Assembly (NCBI RefSeq): GCF_012932495.1
Contig: NZ_JABCNG010000004.1
Coordinates: 62,001 to 126,000 of the forward strand
From: Novosphingobium sp. SG919
GTDB lineage: Bacteria; Pseudomonadota; Alphaproteobacteria; Sphingomonadales; Sphingomonadaceae
Reading direction: 5' to 3'
DNA: 64,000 nt
Position 1 is the first letter of the stretch. Every line of letters starts with the position of its first letter. The notes beneath the pieces were generated by a model, which saw only the letters and a program-made list of their open reading frames with translations, did no database searches and had not been told where the DNA came from. A program made the position numbers and the translations under genes. Shown in pieces: positions 1 through 7,996 of this stretch.

Positions 1-653
1 ATGCCCTCGGGCTGACGGCGCCGGGTTTCCACGCCTATCATGGCCTGGCCCTGACGGCCAATTCCAATTATCTGTTTTCCCTGGAAAACCTGGTGGATGC
101 AACGCACATCTCGTTTCTGCACCACGGGTTGATCGACGATGGCAACGTCGCTGCCCACCCATATGCCTGCCATCAGGACGGCGTGCGCGTGACGATGGTC
201 CGCGAGTTTAGCAACGAGGTTATCGCCCCCATGGTTGCCCGCAGCATGGGCCTCAAGGGAACGCGCGCGGACCGCACACTGGAGCTGATTAGCTACGCAC
301 CCAACGTCTGCGTTGTCCGGCAATGCTTTGTGGAAACCGACAGCGAAGACAAGGCGCGCCGCGACAGCCGCCTGGTGTTCGGCATCACGCCGACCGGGCC
401 GCGCAGTTGCATCCAGTTCGTGGCGCTCGCCAACGACTATGAGAACACACACCCCGGCATTTTCGAGGACCTGCGCCACCTGTTGATGGAGGATGTGGTG
501 GCGTTGGACGACATCCAGATCCTGTTCGATCAGCTTGGCCAGGGCCGGGCGCCCGAGGTCGCCGTGCGTTCGGACGAAGGCGCCATTCGGACGCGCCGGC
601 TGATTGCAGCACAGGTGGCGCAGGAGCGCGAGAAAGCCAAGGTGCTCGCATGA
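1..653 (+). CDS. Rieske non-heme iron oxygenase, large subunit, C-terminal part (5' end outside window)
   Basis: The reading frame is already open at position 3 and runs to the stop at 651-653, so the gene begins left of the window and its Rieske cluster domain is not visible. The visible part is the catalytic domain of a VanA-like aromatic ring oxygenase or O-demethylase. The segment NLVDATHISFLHHG carries the D-x2-H-x4-H pattern that binds mononuclear Fe(II). The stop overlaps the start of the next FAD hydroxylase by 4 bases (ATGA), so the two are co-transcribed. No reductase partner is visible. The family is clear; the substrate (methoxylated or hydroxylated aromatic acid) is inference. 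Confidence 0.85.
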   Translation, partial: ALGLTAPGFHAYHGLALTANSNYLFSLENLVDATHISFLHHGLIDDGNVAAHPYACHQDGVRVTMVREFSNEVIAPMVARSMGLKGTRADRTLELISYAPNVCVVRQCFVETDSEDKARRDSRLVFGITPTGPRSCIQFVALANDYENTHPGIFEDLRHLLMEDVVALDDIQILFDQLGQGRAPEVAVRSDEGAIRTRRLIAAQVAQEREKAKVLA

Positions 654-1789
654 GCGCCGCTGTTGACACTAAAGGCCGCGTTCTCGTGGTCGGTGCCGGG
701 ATTTCCGGGCTTACCGCTGCCGCGGCTCTTGGCCGGCGGGGCTGGCATGTCGATGTGATCGAGCGCAAGCCGGTGATCGACGACGGTGGCGGGGTCGGCC
801 TCACGCTCGTTGGAAATGCAATGCGGGCCCTGGATGAAATAGGGGTGGCAGAACAGTGCGTCGCTGCCGGCGTGCCGGCAGATTTCATCAACATCATGAA
901 AGCCGAGGGCTCGCTACTGCTCGAAAACCCGCTGCCGCGCATCGGCGGCCCGCGGTGGCCCGGCGGTACGGGGATCAAGCGCGCCGCCCTGCATGCCATC
1001 TTGCTCAAGGCGGCGAGTGCAGTATCGGCATCGATCCGTTGCGCGTTGACGATCGGCAGCTGGCACGAGACCGATGACCGCGTCACCATCTCGTTCAGCG
1101 ATGGATCGACTGCAGATTACGATTTGGTCGTTGCAGCCGATGGGGTCAATTCATCCACCCGTGCCGTGCTGATGCCCGATGTCAAACCGTCGCCCTCGGG
1201 GCAGGCGTGCTGGCGCGCGGCCGTTCCGCGGCCGGCCGGCCTGGATCGGAGCCATATCTTCTTCGGAGGCAAGCATGGCGTGGTGGGCGTCTGCCCGGTT
1301 TCGTCCGATCTTGCGTACATGTATATCGTCCAGGCGTATGATGGCGGCAGGCAGGCGGAGGATCGGCTCCACACGATCTTTGCCGAGGAAGTGCAGGGCT
1401 ACGGGGGGCTCATTGCCCAGCTCGTCGAGCATGTGCGTGATCCCGCGATGGTCAGCTTCAGTCCGCTTCCCGCCATGATCGTCCCCAAGCCCTGGGGCAG
1501 TGCACGGGTGGTGCTCATCGGCGATGCGGCCCACGCCAATCCTCCGGTGCTGGCGCAGGGAGCTGCAATGGGGATCGAGGATGCCATTGTCCTGGCACAG
1601 GAAATATCGGCTACGCCCAAGGAGATTCCGGCCGCGCGCACCCGCTTTGCCGATCGGCGTTACGAGCGGGCGCGCATGGTGGTGGAAGCAAGCTGGCAAC
1701 TCGCCCGCGCCGAAGTCGAGCACCAGAAGGACATCGACGTTCCCGGGATCATGCGCGACGTCAGCCAGCAACTCGCCCAGCCAATCTAG
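650..1789 (+). CDS. FAD-dependent monooxygenase (salicylate hydroxylase/UbiH-like)
   Basis: This is a 379-residue single-component flavin aromatic hydroxylase of the PHBH fold. The N-terminal dinucleotide motif GAGISG is at residues 15-20, the DG motif ADGVNSSTR at 163-171, and the FAD-ribityl GD motif GDAAHANPP at 291-299. Family members use NAD(P)H and O2 to hydroxylate a phenolic or aromatic carboxylate ring. Translation is coupled to the preceding Rieske oxygenase through an ATGA overlap, so both probably act on one substrate in sequence. It converges on the LysR gene with a gap of about 165 bases. The specific substrate cannot be read from the sequence. Confidence 0.85.
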   Translation: MSAAVDTKGRVLVVGAGISGLTAAAALGRRGWHVDVIERKPVIDDGGGVGLTLVGNAMRALDEIGVAEQCVAAGVPADFINIMKAEGSLLLENPLPRIGGPRWPGGTGIKRAALHAILLKAASAVSASIRCALTIGSWHETDDRVTISFSDGSTADYDLVVAADGVNSSTRAVLMPDVKPSPSGQACWRAAVPRPAGLDRSHIFFGGKHGVVGVCPVSSDLAYMYIVQAYDGGRQAEDRLHTIFAEEVQGYGGLIAQLVEHVRDPAMVSFSPLPAMIVPKPWGSARVVLIGDAAHANPPVLAQGAAMGIEDAIVLAQEISATPKEIPAARTRFADRRYERARMVVEASWQLARAEVEHQKDIDVPGIMRDVSQQLAQPI

Positions 1790-1955
1790 GTGTTTGGTCA
1801 CGACCTAACCGATCGCGGCGGTGAGGCCCCGCGTCTCGCCGATATGCGCGGTATCAACCCATCGGGCGGTGTCCGGCCCGCGCGGCAATGTCACTCTCGC
1901 CTGGCCGAAAGTCTCGAGCATCCCCCCGATGGGTTGGACCCCGTGCAAGTCAAAC

Positions 1956-2876
1956 TCAGTCTTCGCGCTGGACGATGGCCTGGCTGCGCGCGAATATCTG
2001 CTCCTTGAGCCATTGCAGGCCAGTGTCGCCACGCCGCATCGAATGCCACTGGATGACTTCGCGAATGGGCGGCGCGGACATCGGTAGAGGATAGACCAGC
2101 AGCGGCAAGAGGCGGCTGAAGCGTTTGGCGTGCAGGCCATTGAGCAGCGCCATGCGCCGCGTGCCAATCACGCTCATGGCCACAGCGTTGAAGCTTTCCA
2201 CCCGCAATTCTGTCTTCAACGCCAACTGCGCCTCACTGATGAATCGCTCGCTGAAGGACGGCGCCCGCCCTTGGCCAAATGTCACGTCCACGTGCGGGCG
2301 TCTGAGAAATTCGTCGAACGTCAATTCCCCGTTTTCCGCGGGTTCTTGATCCCAGGCGATGACTTTGAGCTGATCCTGGAAAAGTGGCCGGCCCGGATGA
2401 TCGACGTGCGTATGTTCCTCGATGGTAATGAAAATATCGATCTCACCGCGTTGAAAGCGGTCAGAGTTGTATTGATTGGGAGTGCACAGGTCAAAAGTAA
2501 GGTCTGGCGCAATATTCTGAATTTCTTTGATCGCCTCGGCTAGCGCCACATCGTACACATAATCCGATACGGCGATCCGGAAATTGCGTTTGATGGTCGA
2601 AGGATCGAATGCAATCGGAGTGGTGATCGTTGCCCGGATCAGGGTGAGAACTTCGCGCCCACGTCCGGCAAGTTCCAGGCCAACTTCGGTTGGCACCATC
2701 ACACGCCCGACTTGCACCAGCAGGCTGTCCTGAAAGAATTCGCGCAGGCGTGCCAACGCGCCGCTTGTCGCCGACTGGCTCATATTCAGGCGCCGTGCGG
2801 CGGCGGACACGGAGCATTCCTCAATCAGGACGTCGAAGGCCACCAGCAGGTTCAGATCAAGCTTGTCAAAGCGCAT
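1956..2876 (-). CDS. LysR-family transcriptional regulator
   Basis: 306 residues. The N-terminal winged helix-turn-helix (about residues 1-65) contains the typical AARRLNMSQSATSGALARLR helix, followed by a periplasmic-binding-like effector domain. The N-terminus (MRFDKLDLNLLVAFDVL) resembles NodD/NahR-type LysR proteins of aromatic catabolic clusters. I chose the ATG at 2876 because GGGGGAG lies 5 bases upstream; a start 9 codons earlier has no better site. It is divergent from the amidohydrolase gene, the usual LysR arrangement, so it probably controls the 3.1-9 kb operon in response to a pathway intermediate. That role is inference. Confidence 0.88.
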   Translation of the reverse strand: MRFDKLDLNLLVAFDVLIEECSVSAAARRLNMSQSATSGALARLREFFQDSLLVQVGRVMVPTEVGLELAGRGREVLTLIRATITTPIAFDPSTIKRNFRIAVSDYVYDVALAEAIKEIQNIAPDLTFDLCTPNQYNSDRFQRGEIDIFITIEEHTHVDHPGRPLFQDQLKVIAWDQEPAENGELTFDEFLRRPHVDVTFGQGRAPSFSERFISEAQLALKTELRVESFNAVAMSVIGTRRMALLNGLHAKRFSRLLPLLVYPLPMSAPPIREVIQWHSMRRGDTGLQWLKEQIFARSQAIVQRED

Positions 2877-3099
2877 AAATTCTCCCCCGTCGAGATAGAC
2901 CATCTACCGGGCCAAATCGAATCCAATTGGCCATCGTTTTGGCCGATATAACCTATCCGAAGGAACGCTTTTGGGCCGCGCGGCGCAGGCTCTAGTCTCC
3001 CGGACAACGGCATGGCTTTCTCACAGGAGGCGAGCCAGATTGTGGGAGAATGTGGTGAACGGAGGCTTCCATCATTGCCAGCATGGCCGCACCCCCCGA
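2877..3099. promoter_or_regulatory. Divergent control region between LysR gene and catabolic operon
   Basis: About 220 bases separate the LysR start from the most likely amidohydrolase start. A short dyad, GATATAACCTATC, lies at 2945-2957 and is a candidate LysR-type operator half-site pair. An AGGAGG stretch at 3026-3031 could serve a TTG start at 3040. No -35/-10 pair stands out. Confidence 0.35.
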
Positions 3100-4107
3100 A
3101 TGGTGCGGCGGGCAGGGCAGTCCTTGGTCGTGGATATCCATTGCCACTATGCCGTGCGCGAAGCAGACGTTCTCTTGCGCGAAGCCATGCCGACTGCGCC
3201 CGCAGCGATGCCATTCACGTCCGAGGCTTCCCAGAAAGTGAATGGCGCCCAGTTTGCCGCCATCGGTTCGCGCCTGCACGGCGTGCAGGAACGGTTGGAG
3301 GACATGGACCGGCTCGGCATCGATGTTCAGGCCTTGAGCCCATCGCCAGGGCAATACTTCTATTTCGCCGACGCGGAATTGGGACGTGAATTGAGCGTCA
3401 TGGTCAACGATGGTCTGGCCGATGTGGTTGCCGGCCAGCCGGATCGCTTTGTCGGGCTGGGCCACGTGCCCCTGCAAAACACCGAAATGGCAATTGCAGA
3501 GATGCGTCGTTGCGTGACGGAATTGAATTTCCGCGGGGTGGAAATCAATACCAACGTCAACGGGCGCGAACTGGCCGATCCGACGCTTGCACCATTCTTT
3601 GCCGCCGCCGAGGAGCTTGGCATCCTGGTCTTCATCCACCCGCTCGGGTTCACCCACGGCCAGCGTCTGACGGAATATTATCTCAACAACATCATCGGAA
3701 ACCCGCTCGAATCCACCTTGGCGCTTTCGCATCTGATCTTTGGCGGCGTGCTCGATGCCTATCCGGGACTCAAGCTCTGCGTGGCCCACGGTGGAGGCTA
3801 TCTGCCAGCCTATTGGGGGCGCATGGATCACGCCTGGAGAGTGAGGCCGGATTGCAACTGCAACAGCGCGCACCCGCCGTCCCATTACCTGCGGCAGATA
3901 TGGGTCGATACGCTGGTGTTCGAACGAGACCAGTTGGATGCGCTGGTCCGGGTGCATGGCGCCGATCGCCTCTGCCTGGGAACGGACTATCCGTTCGATA
4001 TGTCTGAACCCGATCCGGTCGGGTTCCACAGCCAGCTCGATCCAGCGGTGCGAGAGAAAGTCCTGGGACTGAATGCGGCTGAATTGCTCGGCCTCGTCGT
4101 TGCATAA
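3100..4107 (+). CDS. Amidohydrolase-family enzyme (ACMSD/LigY-like decarboxylase or C-C hydrolase)
   Basis: A TIM-barrel metal enzyme of the amidohydrolase 2 group. The HxH metal motif is in VVDIHCHYAV near the N-terminus, a further metal histidine in FIHPLGFTHG, another in CVAHGGGYLPAYWGRMDH, and the late aspartate in LCLGTDYPFDM. Relatives decarboxylate 2-amino-3-carboxymuconate semialdehyde, resorcylates or 5-carboxyvanillate, or (LigY) hydrolyse a C-C bond in a meta-cleavage product. A ring-cleavage dioxygenase follows in the same operon, so the LigY-type role is attractive. The start is uncertain: ATG 3100 fits the family length, but TTG 3040 has a better ribosome site (AGGAGG). Confidence 0.8.
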   Translation: MVRRAGQSLVVDIHCHYAVREADVLLREAMPTAPAAMPFTSEASQKVNGAQFAAIGSRLHGVQERLEDMDRLGIDVQALSPSPGQYFYFADAELGRELSVMVNDGLADVVAGQPDRFVGLGHVPLQNTEMAIAEMRRCVTELNFRGVEINTNVNGRELADPTLAPFFAAAEELGILVFIHPLGFTHGQRLTEYYLNNIIGNPLESTLALSHLIFGGVLDAYPGLKLCVAHGGGYLPAYWGRMDHAWRVRPDCNCNSAHPPSHYLRQIWVDTLVFERDQLDALVRVHGADRLCLGTDYPFDMSEPDPVGFHSQLDPAVREKVLGLNAAELLGLVVA

Positions 4108-4124
4108 AGGTGGTGGATCAAAAA

Positions 4125-5246
4125 ATGGCTGTGCATTCTGTGCTTGTCATCGGTGGCGGGATTGGTGGCATGGCGACCGCCATCCGGCTGAGCCAACTGG
4201 GACACAAGGTAAAGTTGATCGACCGCGATCCGAACTGGCGCGTCTATGGTGCAGGCATTTCGATCACAGCGCCGACATTGCGCGCTTTCAAGCGGCTGGG
4301 CATTCTGGCGCCAATCCTGGAGCAGGGCGGTTTCGTTTCTGGCCTCAGGACCTACCTTTACGACGGTACATTGCTGAACCAGATCGAAACTGCGCCGGTT
4401 GAGCCCGGCCTGCCGTCTTCCGGCGGGATCATGCGGCCCCTGCTGCACCAGATCATGTCGCGCGAGGTGCGGGCGTTGGGGGTCGAGGTGGTTCTTGGCG
4501 TCACCGCGCAGGAGATCGAGAATCGTGCCGACCGCGTCGCGGTGACGTTCTCCAGCGGGGAGCAGCAATCGTTCGATCTCGTCGTTGGGGCCGACGGCAT
4601 CTACTCCAACACGCGCAGCATGTTGTTCCCCGGCGCGGTACTACCCGTGCCCAATGGGCAAGGCAGCTGGCGCATCGTGGCCAAGCGCCCTGCCGACATG
4701 ATGCACGGGCATTTCTACGTCGGCCACGAAAACCTCGTCGGCATTACCCCGGTTTCCGATGACTCCGTCTACCTCTTTATTCTCAATCCCGATCCGCACG
4801 GCCGGCGCGTCGCCCCCGCCGAACAGCCGGCGCTGGTTCGCGCCTTGCTGGCCGATTTCGGCGGTGCGGTCGCCGATATCCGCGATGCTGTCTCGCAAGC
4901 CAGTTCCATCGTCTATCGTCCGTTGGAAGCCGCGCTCCAGCCAGCGCCGTGGAACGCCGGGCGCGTCGTGCTGATTGGGGACGCGGTGCACGCCACGACT
5001 CCGCATCTCGCATCCGGTGCCGGCGCTGCCGTGGAGGACGCCTTGGTGCTGGCCGAGGAGCTGGAGCGCCATGGCGACGATGTCATGGCAGCGCTCGATG
5101 CATTCACCGCCCGCCGGTACGAACGCTGCCGCGTTGTGGTGGAAAGCAGCCTGGCGATCGGCCGGCACCAGCTCGAACGGGGGCCGATGGAGAAGCTCGG
5201 CCCGCTGATGGCTGCGCCGCTCAAGGCGCTGGCGGCAGAATACTGA
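4125..5246 (+). CDS. FAD-dependent monooxygenase (aromatic hydroxylase), second copy in cluster
   Basis: 373 residues from the ATG at 4125; AAAGGTGG lies just upstream, and GTG codons at 4110 and 4113 are alternatives. The N-terminal FAD motif GGGIGG is at residues 10-15, the DG motif is in GADGIYSNTRSM, and the GD motif is in GDAVHATTPHLASGAG. It belongs to the same PHBH/UbiH-like family as the gene at 650-1789 but is clearly diverged, so it probably hydroxylates a different intermediate. It starts 17 bases after the amidohydrolase stop and precedes the extradiol dioxygenase. Making the catechol-type substrate for ring cleavage is a natural role, but this is inference. Confidence 0.85.
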   Translation: MAVHSVLVIGGGIGGMATAIRLSQLGHKVKLIDRDPNWRVYGAGISITAPTLRAFKRLGILAPILEQGGFVSGLRTYLYDGTLLNQIETAPVEPGLPSSGGIMRPLLHQIMSREVRALGVEVVLGVTAQEIENRADRVAVTFSSGEQQSFDLVVGADGIYSNTRSMLFPGAVLPVPNGQGSWRIVAKRPADMMHGHFYVGHENLVGITPVSDDSVYLFILNPDPHGRRVAPAEQPALVRALLADFGGAVADIRDAVSQASSIVYRPLEAALQPAPWNAGRVVLIGDAVHATTPHLASGAGAAVEDALVLAEELERHGDDVMAALDAFTARRYERCRVVVESSLAIGRHQLERGPMEKLGPLMAAPLKALAAEY

Positions 5247-5276
5247 ACCCAATTCATCAAATCGTGGAGGCACGCC

Positions 5277-6272
5277 GTGTCTGGAATCAATGGCATCGAG
5301 ACGATTGTGTACGGCGTCGAAGACGTCGGCATCTGCACGCGCTATTTCACCGACTTCGGCTTGCCGCTGATAGAGTCGAGCGAGAGCGAAGCGTTGTTCG
5401 AGATGGAGGAGGGATCTTCCGTCATCATTCGCCCGCTCGATGTCGCGCGGACCGAGGGGCAGGGCCTGGTCGGGTACGGCGTCCAGAAGGTCATCTGGGG
5501 TGTGCCCAATCAAAAACATCTCGATCGGGCGGTCAAGCGGCTGAGCGCCGTGACCGAGGTCTCGATCGACGCCGAGGGGACCGCTCATTTCTTCGATTGC
5601 GACGGCATCGCTTCGGGTATTCGCGTGTTCGCCAAGCAAAGGGTGTTTGGCGCGCCGGACCCGGTCAATAGCCTGGGGACGATCAATCGGCTGAACCAGC
5701 ACAGAAAATGGCGGCTAAAGGCCAATCCCAAGACCATCCAGCATGTCGTTTATCAGACGCCAGACCCGCAGGCGAGTTGGGAATGGTACCGGGACAACCT
5801 CGATTTCCGCCTGTCGGACGTGCAGGAAGGTTTCGGTGTCTTTGCCCGCGCGCCGGGCACGCTCGACCATCATTCGATCTACTGGCTCAGGGCGGATCTG
5901 CCCTTCCCGGGTTGCGACGGCCAGGTTCGCTTCAACCATGCCAATTTCGGCGTCGAAGACATCGATGAAGTCATGGTCGGTGGCAACTATATGGAGCGGC
6001 GTGGCTGGAAGAAGTCGATCTGGGGGCTGGGCCGCCATCGCATTGCCAGCGCGGTGTTCCTGTATCTGCCCTGTCCAGCGGGCGGCGACGCGGAATATGG
6101 CTGCGATAGTGACATGCACGACGACAGCTGGGTGCCGCGCCACTGGAATGCCGGCTTCGGCACGATGAGTTTCATGCATAATCTGCAACCCTGGATTTTC
6201 GACGAGAGCCCATGGGAAGTGCGCTATGTCGAAGGCACGACGCCGAAAAGAAAAGAGCGCGCAGGCCACTGA
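5277..6272 (+). CDS. Type I extradiol ring-cleavage dioxygenase (VOC superfamily, two-domain)
   Basis: 331 residues with two vicinal-oxygen-chelate domains (about 1-130 and 150-300). Three candidate metal ligands, H156 (QHVVYQ), H221 (RFNHANF) and E273 (DAEYG), have the spacing known from BphC (H146, H210, E260). H254 and Y263 fall 19 and 10 residues before the glutamate, as the BphC acid/base residues do, and H198/H199 provide another active-site histidine. This is therefore very likely a functional Fe(II) extradiol dioxygenase cleaving a catechol-like intermediate. The start is GTG 5277 with GGAGG about 6-7 bases upstream. The C-terminal end is close to the cupin gene start. Confidence 0.85.
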   Translation: MSGINGIETIVYGVEDVGICTRYFTDFGLPLIESSESEALFEMEEGSSVIIRPLDVARTEGQGLVGYGVQKVIWGVPNQKHLDRAVKRLSAVTEVSIDAEGTAHFFDCDGIASGIRVFAKQRVFGAPDPVNSLGTINRLNQHRKWRLKANPKTIQHVVYQTPDPQASWEWYRDNLDFRLSDVQEGFGVFARAPGTLDHHSIYWLRADLPFPGCDGQVRFNHANFGVEDIDEVMVGGNYMERRGWKKSIWGLGRHRIASAVFLYLPCPAGGDAEYGCDSDMHDDSWVPRHWNAGFGTMSFMHNLQPWIFDESPWEVRYVEGTTPKRKERAGH

Positions 6273-6306
6273 TCTCACCGATTACCGGCATTTCGGGGTA
6301 AATAAC

Positions 6307-6807
6307 ATGGTGGAACTGCAGAAGATGCCCCCCGTACAACGGGTCGTCACCGGCCATGATGCGGCGGGGCGAGCAATATTCGTATCAGAGGATTTTGCCC
6401 AACCACAGCCGATCGCGTCTGCACCGGCAGACTTTTTGCTGATGTGGACGACGGCTACTGTGCCGGCGGACAACAACGACGAGACCGATGGCCGCGAGCG
6501 CGATGCCGGATTGACCCTCAACGCTGGCTCGGTGATCCGGATTGTCGACATGCACCCCGGCTCTGAAAGCCCGATGCACCGCACCAACAGCATCGATTAC
6601 GGTATTGTGCTCAGCGGTGCCATCGAGCTCGAACTGGACGATGGCGTCACGAAGACAATCGAGGCTGGCGGGATCATCATTCAGCGCGGCACCAACCACT
6701 TGTGGCGGAATACGACCGACGCGGTTTGCCGCATTGCGTTCGTGCTGATCGAAGCGCCGGCCTATGTCCACAATGGCCAACCGCTGCCTGAAAACAAGGC
6801 GGAATAG
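6307..6807 (+). CDS. Cupin-domain protein
   Basis: 166 residues from ATG 6307, which has GGGGTAA upstream; an in-frame ATG at 6226 would overlap the dioxygenase gene by 47 bases and is less likely. The conserved beta-barrel core runs from SPMHRTNSIDYGIVLSG to GTNHLWRN, with cupin-1 histidines (H in PMHRT) and the cupin-2 histidine (TNHLW). Small cupins of this type in aromatic clusters may be metal-dependent enzymes (isomerases, dioxygenases) or ligand-binding helpers. The gene sits between the ring-cleavage dioxygenase and an SDR with a 2-base gap to the latter, so it belongs to the operon. Its reaction is unknown. Confidence 0.75.
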   Translation: MVELQKMPPVQRVVTGHDAAGRAIFVSEDFAQPQPIASAPADFLLMWTTATVPADNNDETDGRERDAGLTLNAGSVIRIVDMHPGSESPMHRTNSIDYGIVLSGAIELELDDGVTKTIEAGGIIIQRGTNHLWRNTTDAVCRIAFVLIEAPAYVHNGQPLPENKAE

Positions 6808-6809
6808 CC

Positions 6810-7562
6810 ATGACGATGTTTGATCTGACCGGCAAAGTGGCCTTGGTCACCGGCTCTACCCGCGGGATCGGTCGGGCGATTGCACAAGCGATGATCGCGG
6901 CCGGTGCGCGCGTGGTGATTTCCAGCGAAAATGCGGCTGACACGAAAAACGTCGCGGCGGAATTGGGCCAGCTTGGCGTGGTCTGCGACGTTTCCGACCC
7001 GGCGCAGCTTGCGACGCTGGTCGACCGCACGGTGGCCGAGCACGGCAGCCTCGACATCCTTGTGTGCAATGCCGGCGTTCCCGAGCAATTCGGGTCCTTT
7101 GCTGACATGGATATCGAGGAGTATGAACGCGTTATCGGAATCAACCTGACATCGCAGGTGCTGCTGACCAAGTTGGCCTTGCCCCATTTGATCGAGCGGC
7201 AAGGCAACGTGATCTTCACCGCCAGCCTGTCTGGCCTGCGCGGCAATGGCGGAATCAATGCCTATGCCCTAGCGAAGGCGGCGTTGGCCCAGTTGGCGCG
7301 CAATCTGGCGGTCCAGCTCGGACCGAAAGGCGTGCGCGCCAATGCCCTGTCGCCAGGCGTCATCGCAACCGAACTGTCGCGTTCCTTGCTGGACAACCAC
7401 GCAGTGCGCGATCGGCGCATGGCATTGACCCCGCTGCGCCGGCCGGGGACCCCGGCCGAAGTGGCGGGCGCTGCTGTATTTCTCGCCAGCCCTGCCGGGG
7501 GCTTCGTCACGGGTCACAACCTTGTTGTGGACGGGGGCACTCTGATTACGGACGGAAGTTGA
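6810..7562 (+). CDS. SDR-family oxidoreductase
   Basis: 250 residues, classical short-chain dehydrogenase length. The cofactor motif TGSTRGIG is at about residues 14-21, CNAGVPEQ follows the fourth strand, and the catalytic serine and YxxxK are in TASLSGLRG and NAYALAKAAL. The C-terminus GGFVTGHNLVVDGG is typical. It starts 2 bases after the cupin stop with AAGGCGG upstream. In the pathway it may oxidise a dihydrodiol or alcohol or reduce a ketone; the sequence does not decide. NAD versus NADP preference is not clear. Confidence 0.88.
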   Translation: MTMFDLTGKVALVTGSTRGIGRAIAQAMIAAGARVVISSENAADTKNVAAELGQLGVVCDVSDPAQLATLVDRTVAEHGSLDILVCNAGVPEQFGSFADMDIEEYERVIGINLTSQVLLTKLALPHLIERQGNVIFTASLSGLRGNGGINAYALAKAALAQLARNLAVQLGPKGVRANALSPGVIATELSRSLLDNHAVRDRRMALTPLRRPGTPAEVAGAAVFLASPAGGFVTGHNLVVDGGTLITDGS

Positions 7563-7565
7563 AAA

Positions 7566-7970
7566 ATGACCGCGATGACACCCAACGCTCTCCTTGCGAT
7601 CAAAGCCCAGGTCAGAGCGGCGGAGGCGCGTCGTTGTGCGGCATTGGCTGCAGACGATATCGATGCGCTTGCTGATCTGATGGCCGATGATCTCGTGCAC
7701 GTGCACACCACCGGCAGCGTGCACACCAAGGCCCAACTGCTTGATCATGCCGGGCGCATCCTGCGCTTTTTCGAGGTCCGGCGCGGCGAACTGAACGTGC
7801 GCGTTCTGGCCGACGATGTCGTGGTCGTCACCGGACCGATGACCAACGTCGTCGGCCGGCGCGACGTGGACGAGACGATCGAGGTGCAGGCTTTCGTCAC
7901 GCAGGTGTGGGCGCTGCGCGATGGCGCTTGGCGCACGGTCAGTTTCCACGCAGTTCGCCAAGGCGACTGA
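7566..7970 (+). CDS. NTF2-like/SnoaL-like protein
   Basis: 134 residues with the conical NTF2 fold signature: an N-terminal helix, then ADDLVHVHTTGSVHTKAQLLDHA, and a final strand ending in WRTVSFHAVRQ. This family (DUF4440/SnoaL-like) includes small isomerases, hydrolases and the beta subunits of ring-hydroxylating dioxygenases. It is not obviously a Rieske beta subunit because VanA-type oxygenases lack one. It lies 3 bases after the SDR and shortly before the FAH gene, so it belongs to the same transcript. Function unassigned. Confidence 0.75.
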   Translation: MTAMTPNALLAIKAQVRAAEARRCAALAADDIDALADLMADDLVHVHTTGSVHTKAQLLDHAGRILRFFEVRRGELNVRVLADDVVVVTGPMTNVVGRRDVDETIEVQAFVTQVWALRDGAWRTVSFHAVRQGD

Positions 7971-7996
7971 AGCACAACAGAAATGGGAGAAACGCT

